NCBI GenBank assembly: GCA_910574195.1
Contig: CAJTBF010000010.1
Location: 82,503 to 146,502, forward strand
Direction: 5' to 3'
Length of the DNA: 64,000 nucleotides
Origin: Lachnospiraceae bacterium
GTDB lineage: Bacteria; Bacillota; Clostridia; Lachnospirales; Lachnospiraceae
Part shown: in pieces, positions 8,430-16,382 of the stretch
Position numbering within the stretch: the stretch's first letter is position 1
Layout of the letters: each line of letters opens with the position of its first letter
Notes under the pieces: model-generated
The model's input: the letters and a program-made list of their open reading frames with translations, nothing else
Databases searched by the model: none
What the model was told of the DNA's origin: nothing
Made by a program: the position numbers and the translations under genes

Positions 8430-8942
8430 ATGAACGAACAGGAGATTTCCAATGTGGTGAAAGCCGTATTGGAAGAAAGAGAGAAAAAAGGCGTTTCACG
8501 GAATGAAAAGCATGTTTGTACCTGCAAGAAGCATAGAATGACATTGGATATCGCCAATACGCTGATCGGAAAGATTCGCGGGGAGGCGGAACGGATGGGA
8601 GTTTGCGTGGTGATTGCAGTGGCGGATGAGGCCGGACATCCTGTGGCCGTCCAGAGTATGGACGGCGCCTACATAGCAAGCTTTGAGATTGCGCTGAACA
8701 AGGCTTTTACGTCGGCAAGTTTAAAGATGTCCACGCAGACGCTCTCAGGATTGAGCCAGCCGGGACAGTCTTTGTACGGAATCCAGTTTACCAACGGCGG
8801 GCGGATCGTGATTTTCGGCGGCGGGGAGGTACTGGAGGCGGACGGGGCACTGATTGGCGCTCTGGGGGTAAGCGGAGGCTCCGCAGCAGAGGACACCCGG
8901 CTTGCCGCCTACGGAAAAGAAGTATTTGAAACGGGCATTTGA
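8430..8942 (+). CDS. HbpS/GlcG family (PduO C-terminal-like) protein with N-terminal encapsulation helix
   Basis: 170 residues. Residues about 38-168 form the Haem_degrading/DUF336 fold (MTLDIANTLIGKI, VAVADEAGHPVAVQSMDG, GALGVSGG). This fold is found in the C-terminal part of PduO, in GlcG, and in the haem-binding HbpS. The adenosyltransferase domain of PduO is absent, as expected where no cobalamin is used. The first 16 residues (NEQEISNVVKAVLEE) form an amphipathic helix like those on the neighbouring aldehyde dehydrogenase and PduL, so it is probably a luminal protein. Its role in a GRE compartment is unknown; redox sensing or cofactor binding is a guess. It lies between the aldolase and aldehyde dehydrogenase, in the same operon. 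Confidence 0.8.
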   Translation: MNEQEISNVVKAVLEEREKKGVSRNEKHVCTCKKHRMTLDIANTLIGKIRGEAERMGVCVVIAVADEAGHPVAVQSMDGAYIASFEIALNKAFTSASLKMSTQTLSGLSQPGQSLYGIQFTNGGRIVIFGGGEVLEADGALIGALGVSGGSAAEDTRLAAYGKEVFETGI

Positions 8943-8965
8943 AGTGATCATTTAAATGCCATAGT

Positions 8966-9000
8966 ATGCAGGAAAGCTGCTTAAGGCAGATTTTCTGTAT
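8966..9000 (+). other. Intercistronic hairpin before the aldehyde dehydrogenase
   Basis: Bases 8966-8980 can pair with 8986-9000 over 14 of 15 positions, counting two G-U pairs. It lies in the 126-base gap in front of the GTG start at 9069. No U-run follows, so a processing or stability element is likelier than a terminator. Confidence 0.5.
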
Positions 9001-9068
9001 CTAAACCGAACAGTTGCCCTTAACGGGATGCTCTTGTGTCCTGGGGTGGCTGATAAGGAGGGAATAAC

Positions 9069-10457
9069 GTGTCTGTAAATGAACAGATGGTACAGGACAT
9101 TGTGCAGGAAGTGATGGCAAAGATGCAGATTGCTTCCGAAGTGACGGGCAATCATGGTGTGTTTCGGGATATGAACGATGCCATTGCGGCTGCAAAGAAA
9201 GCACAGAAGGTTGTCGGCAGAATGTCCATGGACCAGAGGGAAAAGATTATTTCCTGTATTCGTGCGAAGATCAAAGAACATGCGGAGATCCTTGCGCGTA
9301 TGGGAGTACAGGAGACCGGCATGGGGAATGTCGGACATAAGATTCTCAAGCATCAGCTTGTGGCGGAGAAGACGCCGGGAACGGAGGATATCACAACGAC
9401 GGCCTGGTCGGGAGACAGAGGGCTGACGTTGATTGAGATGGGACCGTTCGGAGTCATCGGTGCGATCACACCATGTACGAACCCCAGTGAGACGGTGCTG
9501 TGTAATACGATCGGCATGCTGGCGGGAGGAAATACGGTGGTATTCAATCCACATCCGGCGGCAATCCGGACTTCGATCTATGCAATCAATCTGCTGAACG
9601 AGGCATCCATCGAAGCAGGCGGTCCGGACAATATCGCCTGTACGGTGGAGAAGCCGACGCTGGAATCCAGCGACATTATGATGAAGCATAAGGATATCCC
9701 GCTGATCGCGGCAACAGGCGGTCCGGGTGTGGTAACGGCAGTGCTTTCCTCCGGAAAGCGCGGGATCGGCGCCGGAGCCGGAAATCCGCCGGCGCTGGTG
9801 GATGAGACGGCAGATATTCGCAAGGCGGCCGAGGATATTGTAAATGGCTGTACATTTGACAACAATCTGCCCTGTATTGCGGAGAAAGAAATTGTGGCGG
9901 TGGATGCCATCGCAGACGAACTGATGCATTATCTCGTATCCGAGCAGGGCTGTTATCTGGCATCCAAAGAGGAACAGGATGCGCTGGTCAATGTGGTGCT
10001 GCAAAATGGCCGGCTGAACCGGAAATGTGTCGGAAGGGATGCAAAGACGTTACTGGGCCTGATCGGTGTAACGGTGCCGGATAATATTCGGTGTATTACA
10101 TTTGAAGGACAAAAGGAGCATCCCCTGATTGCAGAAGAACTGATGATGCCCATTCTGGGTGTGGTACGTGCGAAGAATTTCGAGGATGCCGTAGAGCAGG
10201 CCGTCTGGTTAGAGCATGGCAACCGCCATTCCGCACATATCCATTCCAAAAATGTGGATAACATCACCAGGTATGCTAAGGCCATTGATACGGCGATTCT
10301 TGTGAAAAACGGTCCGTCCTATGCGGCGCTCGGATTTGGCGGAGAAGGCTTTTGTACCTTTACGATTGCAAGCCGTACCGGTGAAGGACTTACAAGCGCA
10401 AGTTCCTTTACAAAGAGAAGACGCTGTGTGATGTGCGACAGTCTGTGCATCCGATAG
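9069..10457 (+). CDS. pduP: CoA-acylating propionaldehyde dehydrogenase (PduP-like)
   Basis: 462 residues, starting at GTG 9069 with AAGGAGG just upstream. Residues 1-20 (NEQMVQDIVQEVMAKMQ) form the encapsulation helix known from PduP. The rest is an aldehyde dehydrogenase fold with catalytic Cys269 in NNLPCIAEK, a cofactor-loop ATGGPGVV near 215-222, and the C-terminal cysteine-bearing CVMCDSLC typical of PduP/EutE. It converts propionaldehyde, NAD+ and CoA to propionyl-CoA and NADH in the compartment lumen. It takes its aldehyde from the diol dehydratase, and its products feed PduL and the NADH-consuming alcohol dehydrogenase. Confidence 0.93.
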   Translation: MSVNEQMVQDIVQEVMAKMQIASEVTGNHGVFRDMNDAIAAAKKAQKVVGRMSMDQREKIISCIRAKIKEHAEILARMGVQETGMGNVGHKILKHQLVAEKTPGTEDITTTAWSGDRGLTLIEMGPFGVIGAITPCTNPSETVLCNTIGMLAGGNTVVFNPHPAAIRTSIYAINLLNEASIEAGGPDNIACTVEKPTLESSDIMMKHKDIPLIAATGGPGVVTAVLSSGKRGIGAGAGNPPALVDETADIRKAAEDIVNGCTFDNNLPCIAEKEIVAVDAIADELMHYLVSEQGCYLASKEEQDALVNVVLQNGRLNRKCVGRDAKTLLGLIGVTVPDNIRCITFEGQKEHPLIAEELMMPILGVVRAKNFEDAVEQAVWLEHGNRHSAHIHSKNVDNITRYAKAIDTAILVKNGPSYAALGFGGEGFCTFTIASRTGEGLTSASSFTKRRRCVMCDSLCIR

Positions 10458-10481
10458 ATTCTGTAAAGTGAGGAGATAAAT

Positions 10482-11696
10482 ATGGAAATGAATTCTGCAA
10501 ATGTAGAAGCCGTTGTAAAGCAGGTGCTGGAAAGCATGCTGAAACAGCCGGTGGAAAAGCCGGCGGGCGTATCGCAGGGAAGCCAGGGAATCCCAAAGAC
10601 GGCGCATGTTGCGATGCTGACGGCTCTGGAACATTATGATGTAAAGGAGTTTCCGATGCCGGAAGTGGGCGACGGAGACATCCTTGTAAAAGTAGAAGGG
10701 TGCGGTGTCTGCGGAACAGACGCCCATGAATTTAAAAAAGATCCGTTCGGACTGATTCCGGTTGCCCTGGGACATGAGGGAACCGGAGAGATCGTGAAGA
10801 TGGGCAAAGACGTGAAGGCGGACAGTGCCGGAAAACCATTAAAGGTTGGGGATAAGGTGGTAACCTGTATGATCTTCAAGGATAATCCGGATATCACGAT
10901 GTACGATCTGAATAAGCAGAATGTGGGCGGCGCAGATGTGTACGGGTTGCTCCCGGACGACGACATCCATTTGAACGGTTGGTTTTCCGACTATATTCTG
11001 ATTCGAAAGGGCTCCACGGTATTTAATGTAAGTGATCTGGATCTGAAATCCAGAATTCTCATCGAACCCTGCGCCGTGTTGGTGCATGCGGTGGAACGGG
11101 CAAAGACCACCGGAATCCTGCGCTTTAACAGCAGAGTGGTAGTGCAGGGTTGTGGGCCGATTGGTCTGATCTGTATTGCGGTACTGCGTACCATGGGAAT
11201 TGAGAATATTGTGGCAGTGGACGGGAATCAGCAGAGACTGGATTTTGCAAAACGGATGGGCGCGGAGCATTCGGTGAACTTTATGGATTTCAAAGGAATT
11301 GAAGCGCTCTCAGGCGGCGTAAAAGATGCATTCGGAGGATATGAGGCGGATTTCGCATTCCAGTGTACGGGATCTCCGGTTGCCCATGCGAACATCTATA
11401 AGTTTATCCGCAACGGCGGCGGTCTCTGTGAACTGGGCTTCTTCATCAACGGTGGAGATGCGACAATCAATCCGCACTTCGATCTGTGTTCGAAGGAGAT
11501 CACGCTGGTAGGTTCCTGGGTATATACCCTGAGAGATTATGCAACGACGTTTGATTTCCTGAAACGGGCAAAAGCAATCGGACTTCCGATGGATGATCTG
11601 ATTACACATGAATTCCCGCTGGATCAGATCAACGAAGCGCATGTGACCAATCTGAAGCAGGAAGGCCTGAAGATTGCGATTGTGAATAAAGACTGA
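10482..11696 (+). CDS. Zinc-type alcohol dehydrogenase with N-terminal encapsulation helix
   Basis: 404 residues, about 50 longer than ordinary MDR dehydrogenases because of a front extension: a helix (SANVEAVVKQVLESMLKQ, residues 5-22) and a Pro/Gly/Ser linker to about residue 40. The MDR domain follows, with GCGVCGTDAHEF and GHEG for the catalytic zinc and GCGPIGL for NAD. The usual four-cysteine structural-zinc lobe is missing; that region is a different insert (TCMIFKDNPD.. to ..DDIHLNG). It is predicted to act inside the shell, recycling NADH either by reducing propionaldehyde to 1-propanol or by reducing L-lactaldehyde to 1,2-propanediol. The sequence does not decide between these two. 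It follows pduP by 24 bases. Confidence 0.87.
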   Translation: MEMNSANVEAVVKQVLESMLKQPVEKPAGVSQGSQGIPKTAHVAMLTALEHYDVKEFPMPEVGDGDILVKVEGCGVCGTDAHEFKKDPFGLIPVALGHEGTGEIVKMGKDVKADSAGKPLKVGDKVVTCMIFKDNPDITMYDLNKQNVGGADVYGLLPDDDIHLNGWFSDYILIRKGSTVFNVSDLDLKSRILIEPCAVLVHAVERAKTTGILRFNSRVVVQGCGPIGLICIAVLRTMGIENIVAVDGNQQRLDFAKRMGAEHSVNFMDFKGIEALSGGVKDAFGGYEADFAFQCTGSPVAHANIYKFIRNGGGLCELGFFINGGDATINPHFDLCSKEITLVGSWVYTLRDYATTFDFLKRAKAIGLPMDDLITHEFPLDQINEAHVTNLKQEGLKIAIVNKD

Positions 11697-11803
11697 TCAC
11701 AGGAAATGCGAAGCTCCTTCGAAGAGCAGCGCAGCAGAAGGACGCAGAAGGCTGACTGTTTGGAACGCTTCAATCCAAACGGAAACGAAAAAGGAGCAGA
11801 ATA

Positions 11804-12148
11804 ATGGGAGAAGCAGTAGGGATGTTGGAGGTGTTCGGACTGGCGACCGCCTTTGCGGCGGCAGACGCCGGGTGCAAGGCAGGCAATGTCCAGTTAGAGA
11901 CGTTCGACAAAAATAAGCCGGCAAATGCAGACGAATTGCCCGTACCATTGATCGTGATGGTGAAGTTTCGGGGAAGTGTATCGGATGTGGAAGCGGCATT
12001 GGAAGCAGCAAAGAGCAAAGCGGAAGAGCTGGCCGGCGTGGTGAATGAATACGCCATTGCACGGCCCACGGAAGACACTGAGAAAATGTTAAAATTAAGC
12101 GGTCTGGATAAAGGAAAACCAAATAAAAAATATTTGAAAGAAGTTTAG
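11804..12148 (+). CDS. BMC-domain hexameric shell protein with long loop and tail
   Basis: 114 residues, one BMC domain ([24 protein letters not shown]). Compared with PduA types it has an inserted pore-side loop ([15 protein letters not shown], about residues 34-48) and a lysine-rich tail after residue 95. A 107-base gap separates it from the dehydrogenase. The pore motif KIGSG seen in its neighbours is absent, so its pore should differ in size or charge. It is the first of four consecutive shell genes. Confidence 0.88.
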   Translation: MGEAVGMLEVFGLATAFAAADAGCKAGNVQLETFDKNKPANADELPVPLIVMVKFRGSVSDVEAALEAAKSKAEELAGVVNEYAIARPTEDTEKMLKLSGLDKGKPNKKYLKEV

Positions 12149-12161
12149 GAGGAGCAAAAAA

Positions 12162-12437
12162 ATGGCACAGCAGGCATTAGGAATGGTAGAAACAAGAGGA
12201 CTGACAGCAGCGATTGAAGCAGCGGATGCGATGACAAAAGCAGCGGAAGTTACATTGGTAGGAACCGAGAAGATTGGTTCCGGTCTGGTAACAGTGATGG
12301 TGCGCGGAGACGTGGGAGCAGTAAAGGCAGCAGTAGAGACAGGCGCAGATGCGGCAGGCAGACTTGGGGAACTGGTTGCAACACATGTCATTCCAAGACC
12401 GCATGACGATGTGGAAAAAATCCTTCCGACGATCTAA
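12162..12437 (+). CDS. BMC-domain hexameric shell protein (PduA/PduJ/EutM-like)
   Basis: A compact 91-residue canonical shell hexamer: [24 protein letters not shown], pore segment [23 protein letters not shown], and C-terminal [15 protein letters not shown]. This is the major tile type that forms facets and passes small substrates such as propanediol. It sits 13 bases after the previous shell gene with AGGAGGA before the ATG. Its sequence is nearly identical in large part to the core of the gene at 12775-13305, which indicates a local duplication. Confidence 0.95.
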   Translation: MAQQALGMVETRGLTAAIEAADAMTKAAEVTLVGTEKIGSGLVTVMVRGDVGAVKAAVETGADAAGRLGELVATHVIPRPHDDVEKILPTI

Positions 12438-12476
12438 GAAAAAAGATCCGGGCAGGACGGCGAAAGGGGCAGTCTC

Positions 12477-12761
12477 ATGGGACAGGCGTATGGATTTTTT
12501 GAAATCCCAAGTGTAACGGCGGCGGTAGTCGCATTGGATATTATGTGTAAAACGGCAGAGGTGGAGATGGTGACCTGGGAGAAAAAACTGGGTGGAAGGC
12601 TGGTGACGCTCATCATCCGCGGGGATGTCTCTGCCGTCACACAGGCAATGGAAGCCGCCGTGAAAGGTGGAATAAAGAAGCCGGCAGCTTATGTGGTGAT
12701 CCCAAGTCTTCATGAGGAGGTTCTGAAGATCATCAACAGCAGTGCAAACCGGGTAAGCTAA
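12477..12761 (+). CDS. BMC-domain hexameric shell protein, divergent pore
   Basis: 94 residues with a single BMC domain ([58 protein letters not shown]). The pore segment reads WEKKLGGR instead of the EKIGSG of the PduA-like proteins, so the central pore has a different lining. It lies between the two PduA-like genes. An AAAGGGG ribosome site is 10 bases before the ATG. Confidence 0.9.
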   Translation: MGQAYGFFEIPSVTAAVVALDIMCKTAEVEMVTWEKKLGGRLVTLIIRGDVSAVTQAMEAAVKGGIKKPAAYVVIPSLHEEVLKIINSSANRVS

Positions 12762-12774
12762 GGAGGCAGTTATT

Positions 12775-13305
12775 ATGGCAGAAGACAAGAAGCCGACAAA
12801 TCAGGAAAATACGGAAGAGACTTCCAAAGCTGCAGAGACAGCGAAGAAGAGCACCGCAAAGACCAAAAGTACGGCAAAAAAGACTGTCGGTACGGCAAAA
12901 GCTGCATCCGCAAAGAAGACGGCGACGGCAAAAGCACCGGCAAAGACGATTGAGAGAATGAAGCAGGCAGCACAGCCGGCAGAAGAAGGAATCGTACAAT
13001 CAACAATCCAGAAGGAGGAAAAAAGAATGGCACAGGAAGCATTGGGAATGGTAGAAACAAGAGGTCTGGTAGCATCTATTGAAGCGGCGGATACCATGCT
13101 GAAAGCGGCGAATGTAGTTTTGGTGGGAACCGAAAAGATCGGTTCCGGTCTGGTAACCGTAATGGTGCGCGGAGACGTGGGAGCAGTAAAATCTGCAGTA
13201 GAGTCCGGCGCGGAAGCAGCCGGAAGACTTGGGGAACTGGTTGCGACTCATGTAATTCCGAGACCGCACGGTGACGTAGAGAAGATTCTTCCGGCAATCA
13301 AATAA
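12775..13305 (+). CDS. PduA-like shell protein with histone-like Lys/Ala/Thr-rich N-terminal extension
   Basis: 176 residues from the ATG at 12775 (AGGAGG upstream). Residues 1-84 are a low-complexity, highly basic segment rich in Lys, Ala, Thr and Ser, with KKSTAK, TAKKT and SAKKTATAK units like those of histone H1 and HU tails. Residues 85-176 are a canonical PduA-type hexamer core (KIGSG pore), almost the same as the protein at 12162-12437. Residue 85 is a Met whose ATG (13027) has its own strong ribosome site AAGGAGG at 13012-13018, eight bases upstream. Two products are therefore likely: a long form with a basic arm and a short shell tile. The arm could bind nucleic acid, other shell parts or cargo; this is inference. 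Confidence 0.88.
   Translation: MAEDKKPTNQENTEETSKAAETAKKSTAKTKSTAKKTVGTAKAASAKKTATAKAPAKTIERMKQAAQPAEEGIVQSTIQKEEKRMAQEALGMVETRGLVASIEAADTMLKAANVVLVGTEKIGSGLVTVMVRGDVGAVKSAVESGAEAAGRLGELVATHVIPRPHGDVEKILPAIK
13012..13029 (+). promoter_or_regulatory. Internal ribosome site and ATG for the short shell form
   Basis: AAGGAGG (13012-13018) precedes ATG 13027-13029 in frame within the long shell gene. Initiation here would give a 92-residue PduA-like protein without the basic arm. Confidence 0.7.
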
Positions 13306-13331
13306 AGATACAAAACGTATTTGAAAGAGAG

Positions 13332-13361
13332 GGATACCGGGGAATCCGGTCTCCGGTATCC
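13332..13361 (+). other. Intercistronic hairpin after the shell genes
   Basis: GGATACCGG (13332-13340) pairs perfectly with CCGGTATCC (13353-13361). A second potential stem, CGTTACCG with CGGTAACG, lies between about 13380 and 13420. They fill the 142-base gap before pduL. With no U-run, RNA stability or processing that raises the shell-to-enzyme ratio is a reasonable guess. Confidence 0.5.
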
Positions 13362-13447
13362 GATCATGGAAGTTTGATGCCGTTACCGAATCCGTCCGCA
13401 GAGGATGGACGGTAACGTTTGCGTATTGTCAAACGAGGAGAAGGAAT

Positions 13448-14095
13448 ATGGACAATAAGAATGTAGCATTGATAACGAAAATGGTTTTGGAAGCCATCGA
13501 GCAGCAGAAAACCGCAGAGGAAAACGGCTATCTGGTTCCTGTGGGGGTATCGGCGCGACATGTCCATCTGACGCAGGAACACGTGGAGGCGCTGTTCGGA
13601 GAAGGTTATCAGCTTACAAAGAAAAAAGAGCTGATGGGCGGGCAGTATGCATCCAACGAGACGGTTACAATCGTGGGACTGAAATTACGCGCCATCGAAA
13701 ATGTTCGGATTCTGGGACCTGTCAGAAGCAAGTCTCAGGTGGAGGTATCTGCAACAGATACCATTCGGCTCGGTGTAAAAGTGCCGGTTCGGGAATCCGG
13801 AAATGTGGCGGGTTCGGCTGCAATTGCAGTGGTCGGTCCCAAAGGGGTAATCTATCTGGAGGAAGGATGTATCATTGCAAAACGCCACATTCATATGGCT
13901 CCAAAAGACGCGATGGCGGCAGGGGTACATGACGGGGATATTGTATCCGTGAAAGCAGACAATGAGCGCGGAACGGTATTTCAACATGTACAAATCCGTG
14001 TGGACGACAGTTTCACGCTGGAAATGCATATCGATACAGACGAAGCAAATGCAGCCCAAATTGCAACCGGAGATACCGTAAGAATTATAAAATAG
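13448..14095 (+). CDS. pduL: PduL-type phosphotransacylase
   Basis: 215 residues. The N-terminal helix NKNVALITKMVLEAIEQQ is an encapsulation peptide. The two-barrel PduL body follows, with zinc-binding SARHVHL near residues 36-42 and AKRHIHM near 144-150. PduL transfers the acyl group of propionyl-CoA to phosphate, giving propionyl-phosphate and regenerating CoA inside the shell for PduP. No propionate or acetate kinase is in the window, so the ATP-forming step must rely on an enzyme encoded elsewhere. Confidence 0.95.
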   Translation: MDNKNVALITKMVLEAIEQQKTAEENGYLVPVGVSARHVHLTQEHVEALFGEGYQLTKKKELMGGQYASNETVTIVGLKLRAIENVRILGPVRSKSQVEVSATDTIRLGVKVPVRESGNVAGSAAIAVVGPKGVIYLEEGCIIAKRHIHMAPKDAMAAGVHDGDIVSVKADNERGTVFQHVQIRVDDSFTLEMHIDTDEANAAQIATGDTVRIIK

Positions 14096-14125
14096 GCGGT
14101 AAGCCGATTGCAGGAGGAGAAACAT

Positions 14126-14392
14126 ATGCTTATTGGAAAGGTAGCAGGAAGTGTTGTATCAACACGGAAAAGTGAAAATTTAATCGGCAATAAGTTCATG
14201 ATCGTCCATGTGCTGGAGCCCATGCAGAACGGTGCAAAGCAATTGATCGCCGTGGATAAGATCGGTGCGGGGATCGGAGAGTATGTGCTGGTGGCGCAGG
14301 GAAGTGCGGCCAGAGTTGGCAGCGGACTTGAGAACGCCCCTGTGGATGCGGCAATTGTGGGGATTATTGACGATGGAACAGGACTGGAGTAG
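14126..14392 (+). CDS. eutN: EutN/CcmL-family pentameric vertex protein
   Basis: 88 residues from the ATG at 14126, with AGGAGGAG eight bases upstream; an earlier TTG at 14108 is less well placed. The sequence starts MLIGKVAGSVVSTRKSENLIGNKFMIV and contains VDKIGAGIGEYVLVAQGSAAR, the BMC vertex (BMC-P) signature. Pentamers close the corners of the polyhedral shell. It lies 30 bases after pduL, and its stop region overlaps the start area of pduS. Confidence 0.94.
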   Translation: MLIGKVAGSVVSTRKSENLIGNKFMIVHVLEPMQNGAKQLIAVDKIGAGIGEYVLVAQGSAARVGSGLENAPVDAAIVGIIDDGTGLE

Positions 14393-14400
14393 TGAGAGTT

Positions 14401-15744
14401 ATGGACATGAAAGAATTAAGCAGCATAATGCAGCAAAATGGTATTGTTGGTGCAGGTGGTGCGGGCTTTCCTACCTATGCAAAGTTGAACGAGAATGCGG
14501 AGACGATTATTCTCAACTGTGCAGAGTGTGAACCACTACTGAGATTACATAGGCAATTGCTTGAAAAATACGCACAGGAGATTGTGGATACCTTTCATCT
14601 GATCGGGCAGGCAGTCGGTGCAAAAGAAGTGATCATTGGAATTAAAAAGGCGTATACGAAGACCATTGATGCGCTGAACAGTGTGATCGGCGCTTATCCG
14701 GAGGTGCGTCTGGGACTTCTGGATGAAGTCTATCCGGCCGGTGATGAAGTTGTTCTGATTTATGAAGTGACAAAAAAAGTAGTAAGACCCGGCGGACTCC
14801 CCATAGAATGCGGTGTTGCCGTATTTAATGTAGAGACTGTCTATAACGTATACAGAGCAATGAATCAGAAAACACCGGTGGTAGATAAACTGGTGTCCGT
14901 GGTTGCCGAAGTGGAACATCCGGTAACGGTACGTGTGCCCATCGGAACAAGCATTGAAGAAACAGTGCGGCTGGCAGGCCGCGCAACGACAAAAAATCCG
15001 GTTTATTTTATCGGTGGTCCTATGATGGGATTTATCGGAAGCGGTTCCCAGCCGGTAACCAAGACGACTAACGCCGTACTGGTATTGCCGGAGGAGCATT
15101 TGATTATACAAAAAAAACGGAAGAAGACTTCCATTGATTTGAAGCGGGCAGCCGCGTGCTGCTGTCAATGTTCCATGTGTACGGATCTGTGTCCGAGAAA
15201 TCGTCTCGGTCATCCGATTGAACCGCATTTGTTTATGCGTGCCGCAACCTGCAAGGATATCCAGGAACCGAACATTTTTGTAAATACGATGTTTTGTTCC
15301 TCCTGTGGATTGTGCGAGATGTATTCCTGCATGCAGGGACTCGCTCCCAGATCTCTGATGGCAGAGTATAAGGCAGGTCTGCGTGCAAACGGCCTGAAGC
15401 CGCCGCAGGTAACGCCAAAGCCGGTGGGAGAAGAGAGAGAGTACCGGAAAGTACCGATGGAACGTCTGATGGCACGTCTGGATCTGACAAAATACAACAA
15501 AGAGGCGCCGCTTGACGAATCAGCGGTTCCGGTTTCCAAAGTAAAGATCCTGTTGAGCCAGCACATCGGCGCTCCGGCAGCCCCGGTTGTAAAACCGGGA
15601 GACAGCGTAAAGGCGGGGCAGATGATCGCAGAACCGGCAAAAGGTTTAAGTGTCGGGATTCATGCATCCATTGACGGTGTGGTAAGCGAAGTAAGCAGCA
15701 AATATGTAATCATAGAAACGCAGGAAGGACGTGCAGGGAAATGA
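14401..15744 (+). CDS. pduS: PduS/RnfC-like flavin and iron-sulfur electron-transfer protein
   Basis: About 447 residues from ATG 14401, which GGAG at 14386-14389 serves; an in-frame GTG at 14392 is too close to that site. The N-terminal GIVGAGGAGFPTYAKL is the RnfC/Nqo1-like nucleotide-flavin loop. The middle has two ferredoxin-like cluster motifs, CCCQCSMCTDLCPR and CSSCGLCEMYSCMQGLAP. The C-terminal part is a lipoyl-like sandwich (KPGDSVKAGQMIAEP). In B12 systems PduS reduces cobalamin; here there is no B12 enzyme, so it more likely passes electrons across or within the shell, for instance for cofactor balance or activase reduction. Its stop overlaps the start of pduT by four bases, suggesting tight coupling. 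Confidence 0.92.
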   Translation: MDMKELSSIMQQNGIVGAGGAGFPTYAKLNENAETIILNCAECEPLLRLHRQLLEKYAQEIVDTFHLIGQAVGAKEVIIGIKKAYTKTIDALNSVIGAYPEVRLGLLDEVYPAGDEVVLIYEVTKKVVRPGGLPIECGVAVFNVETVYNVYRAMNQKTPVVDKLVSVVAEVEHPVTVRVPIGTSIEETVRLAGRATTKNPVYFIGGPMMGFIGSGSQPVTKTTNAVLVLPEEHLIIQKKRKKTSIDLKRAAACCCQCSMCTDLCPRNRLGHPIEPHLFMRAATCKDIQEPNIFVNTMFCSSCGLCEMYSCMQGLAPRSLMAEYKAGLRANGLKPPQVTPKPVGEEREYRKVPMERLMARLDLTKYNKEAPLDESAVPVSKVKILLSQHIGAPAAPVVKPGDSVKAGQMIAEPAKGLSVGIHASIDGVVSEVSSKYVIIETQEGRAGK

Positions 15745-16289
15745 GTAAGGCAATTGGAATGGTAGAATATAAAACTGTTTCAGCAGGTGTCGTGGCGGCC
15801 GACGCCATGGTAAAAACCTCTGAGGTCAGTATCATTGAAGCACAGACCGTATGTCCGGGAAAATATATCGTAATCATTTCAGGTGATCTGAGTGCGGTCA
15901 ATGCAGCCGTGGAAAATGCAAAGACGCTGCATGGGATGCACCTGATCAATAGTTTTGTACTCGGGAACCCACACGAATCCATTTTTCCGGCCATTTATGG
16001 GGCGACGGCGATCGAAGAGGTTTCGGCGCTTGGTATTATGGAGACCTATGATGCGACATCCATTATCGTAGCGGCGGATGAGGCGGCCAAAACTGCCATT
16101 GTGGATCTGGTGGAGCTTCGTGTGGCGAGAGGAATGTGCGGAAAATCCTATTTGATGCTTACCGGAGAAGTGGCGGCTGTCGAGGCGGCAATTGAACGGG
16201 CAAAATCGGTTGTAGCGAAAGACGGAATGTATCTGGATTCTTCCGTGATTGCACATCCGGACGCGCAGATCCGGGATGCGATTTTGTAG
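15741..16289 (+). CDS. pduT: PduT-like tandem BMC-domain trimeric shell protein
   Basis: 182 residues with two BMC domains (about 1-88 and 95-182). Cys38 in the loop QTVCPGK is at the position where PduT trimers bind a [4Fe-4S] cluster in the central pore. Such a pore can conduct electrons across the shell, and the gene overlaps pduS by ATGA, consistent with a PduS-PduT electron path. It is the last shell gene of the cluster. Confidence 0.93.
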   Translation: MSKAIGMVEYKTVSAGVVAADAMVKTSEVSIIEAQTVCPGKYIVIISGDLSAVNAAVENAKTLHGMHLINSFVLGNPHESIFPAIYGATAIEEVSALGIMETYDATSIIVAADEAAKTAIVDLVELRVARGMCGKSYLMLTGEVAAVEAAIERAKSVVAKDGMYLDSSVIAHPDAQIRDAIL

Positions 16290-16382
16290 CAGGTGCATGG
16301 TACTTCGGCCGGAAATACGTAACAGTTTAGCCATCGGCCCCACTGTTGCGGAAATACATCAAAAGGGACAGGAGGCACAGCG

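Noticed and set aside
8952..10004. Minus-strand open frame of about 350 codons opposite pduP
   Set aside because: A shadow of pduP codon structure; no ribosome site and no recognisable domain.
12775..13305. Sequencing or assembly fusion of two separate genes
   Set aside because: Both starts have ribosome sites and the frame is continuous with biased, coherent composition, so a real in-frame extension is simpler. Not fully excluded.
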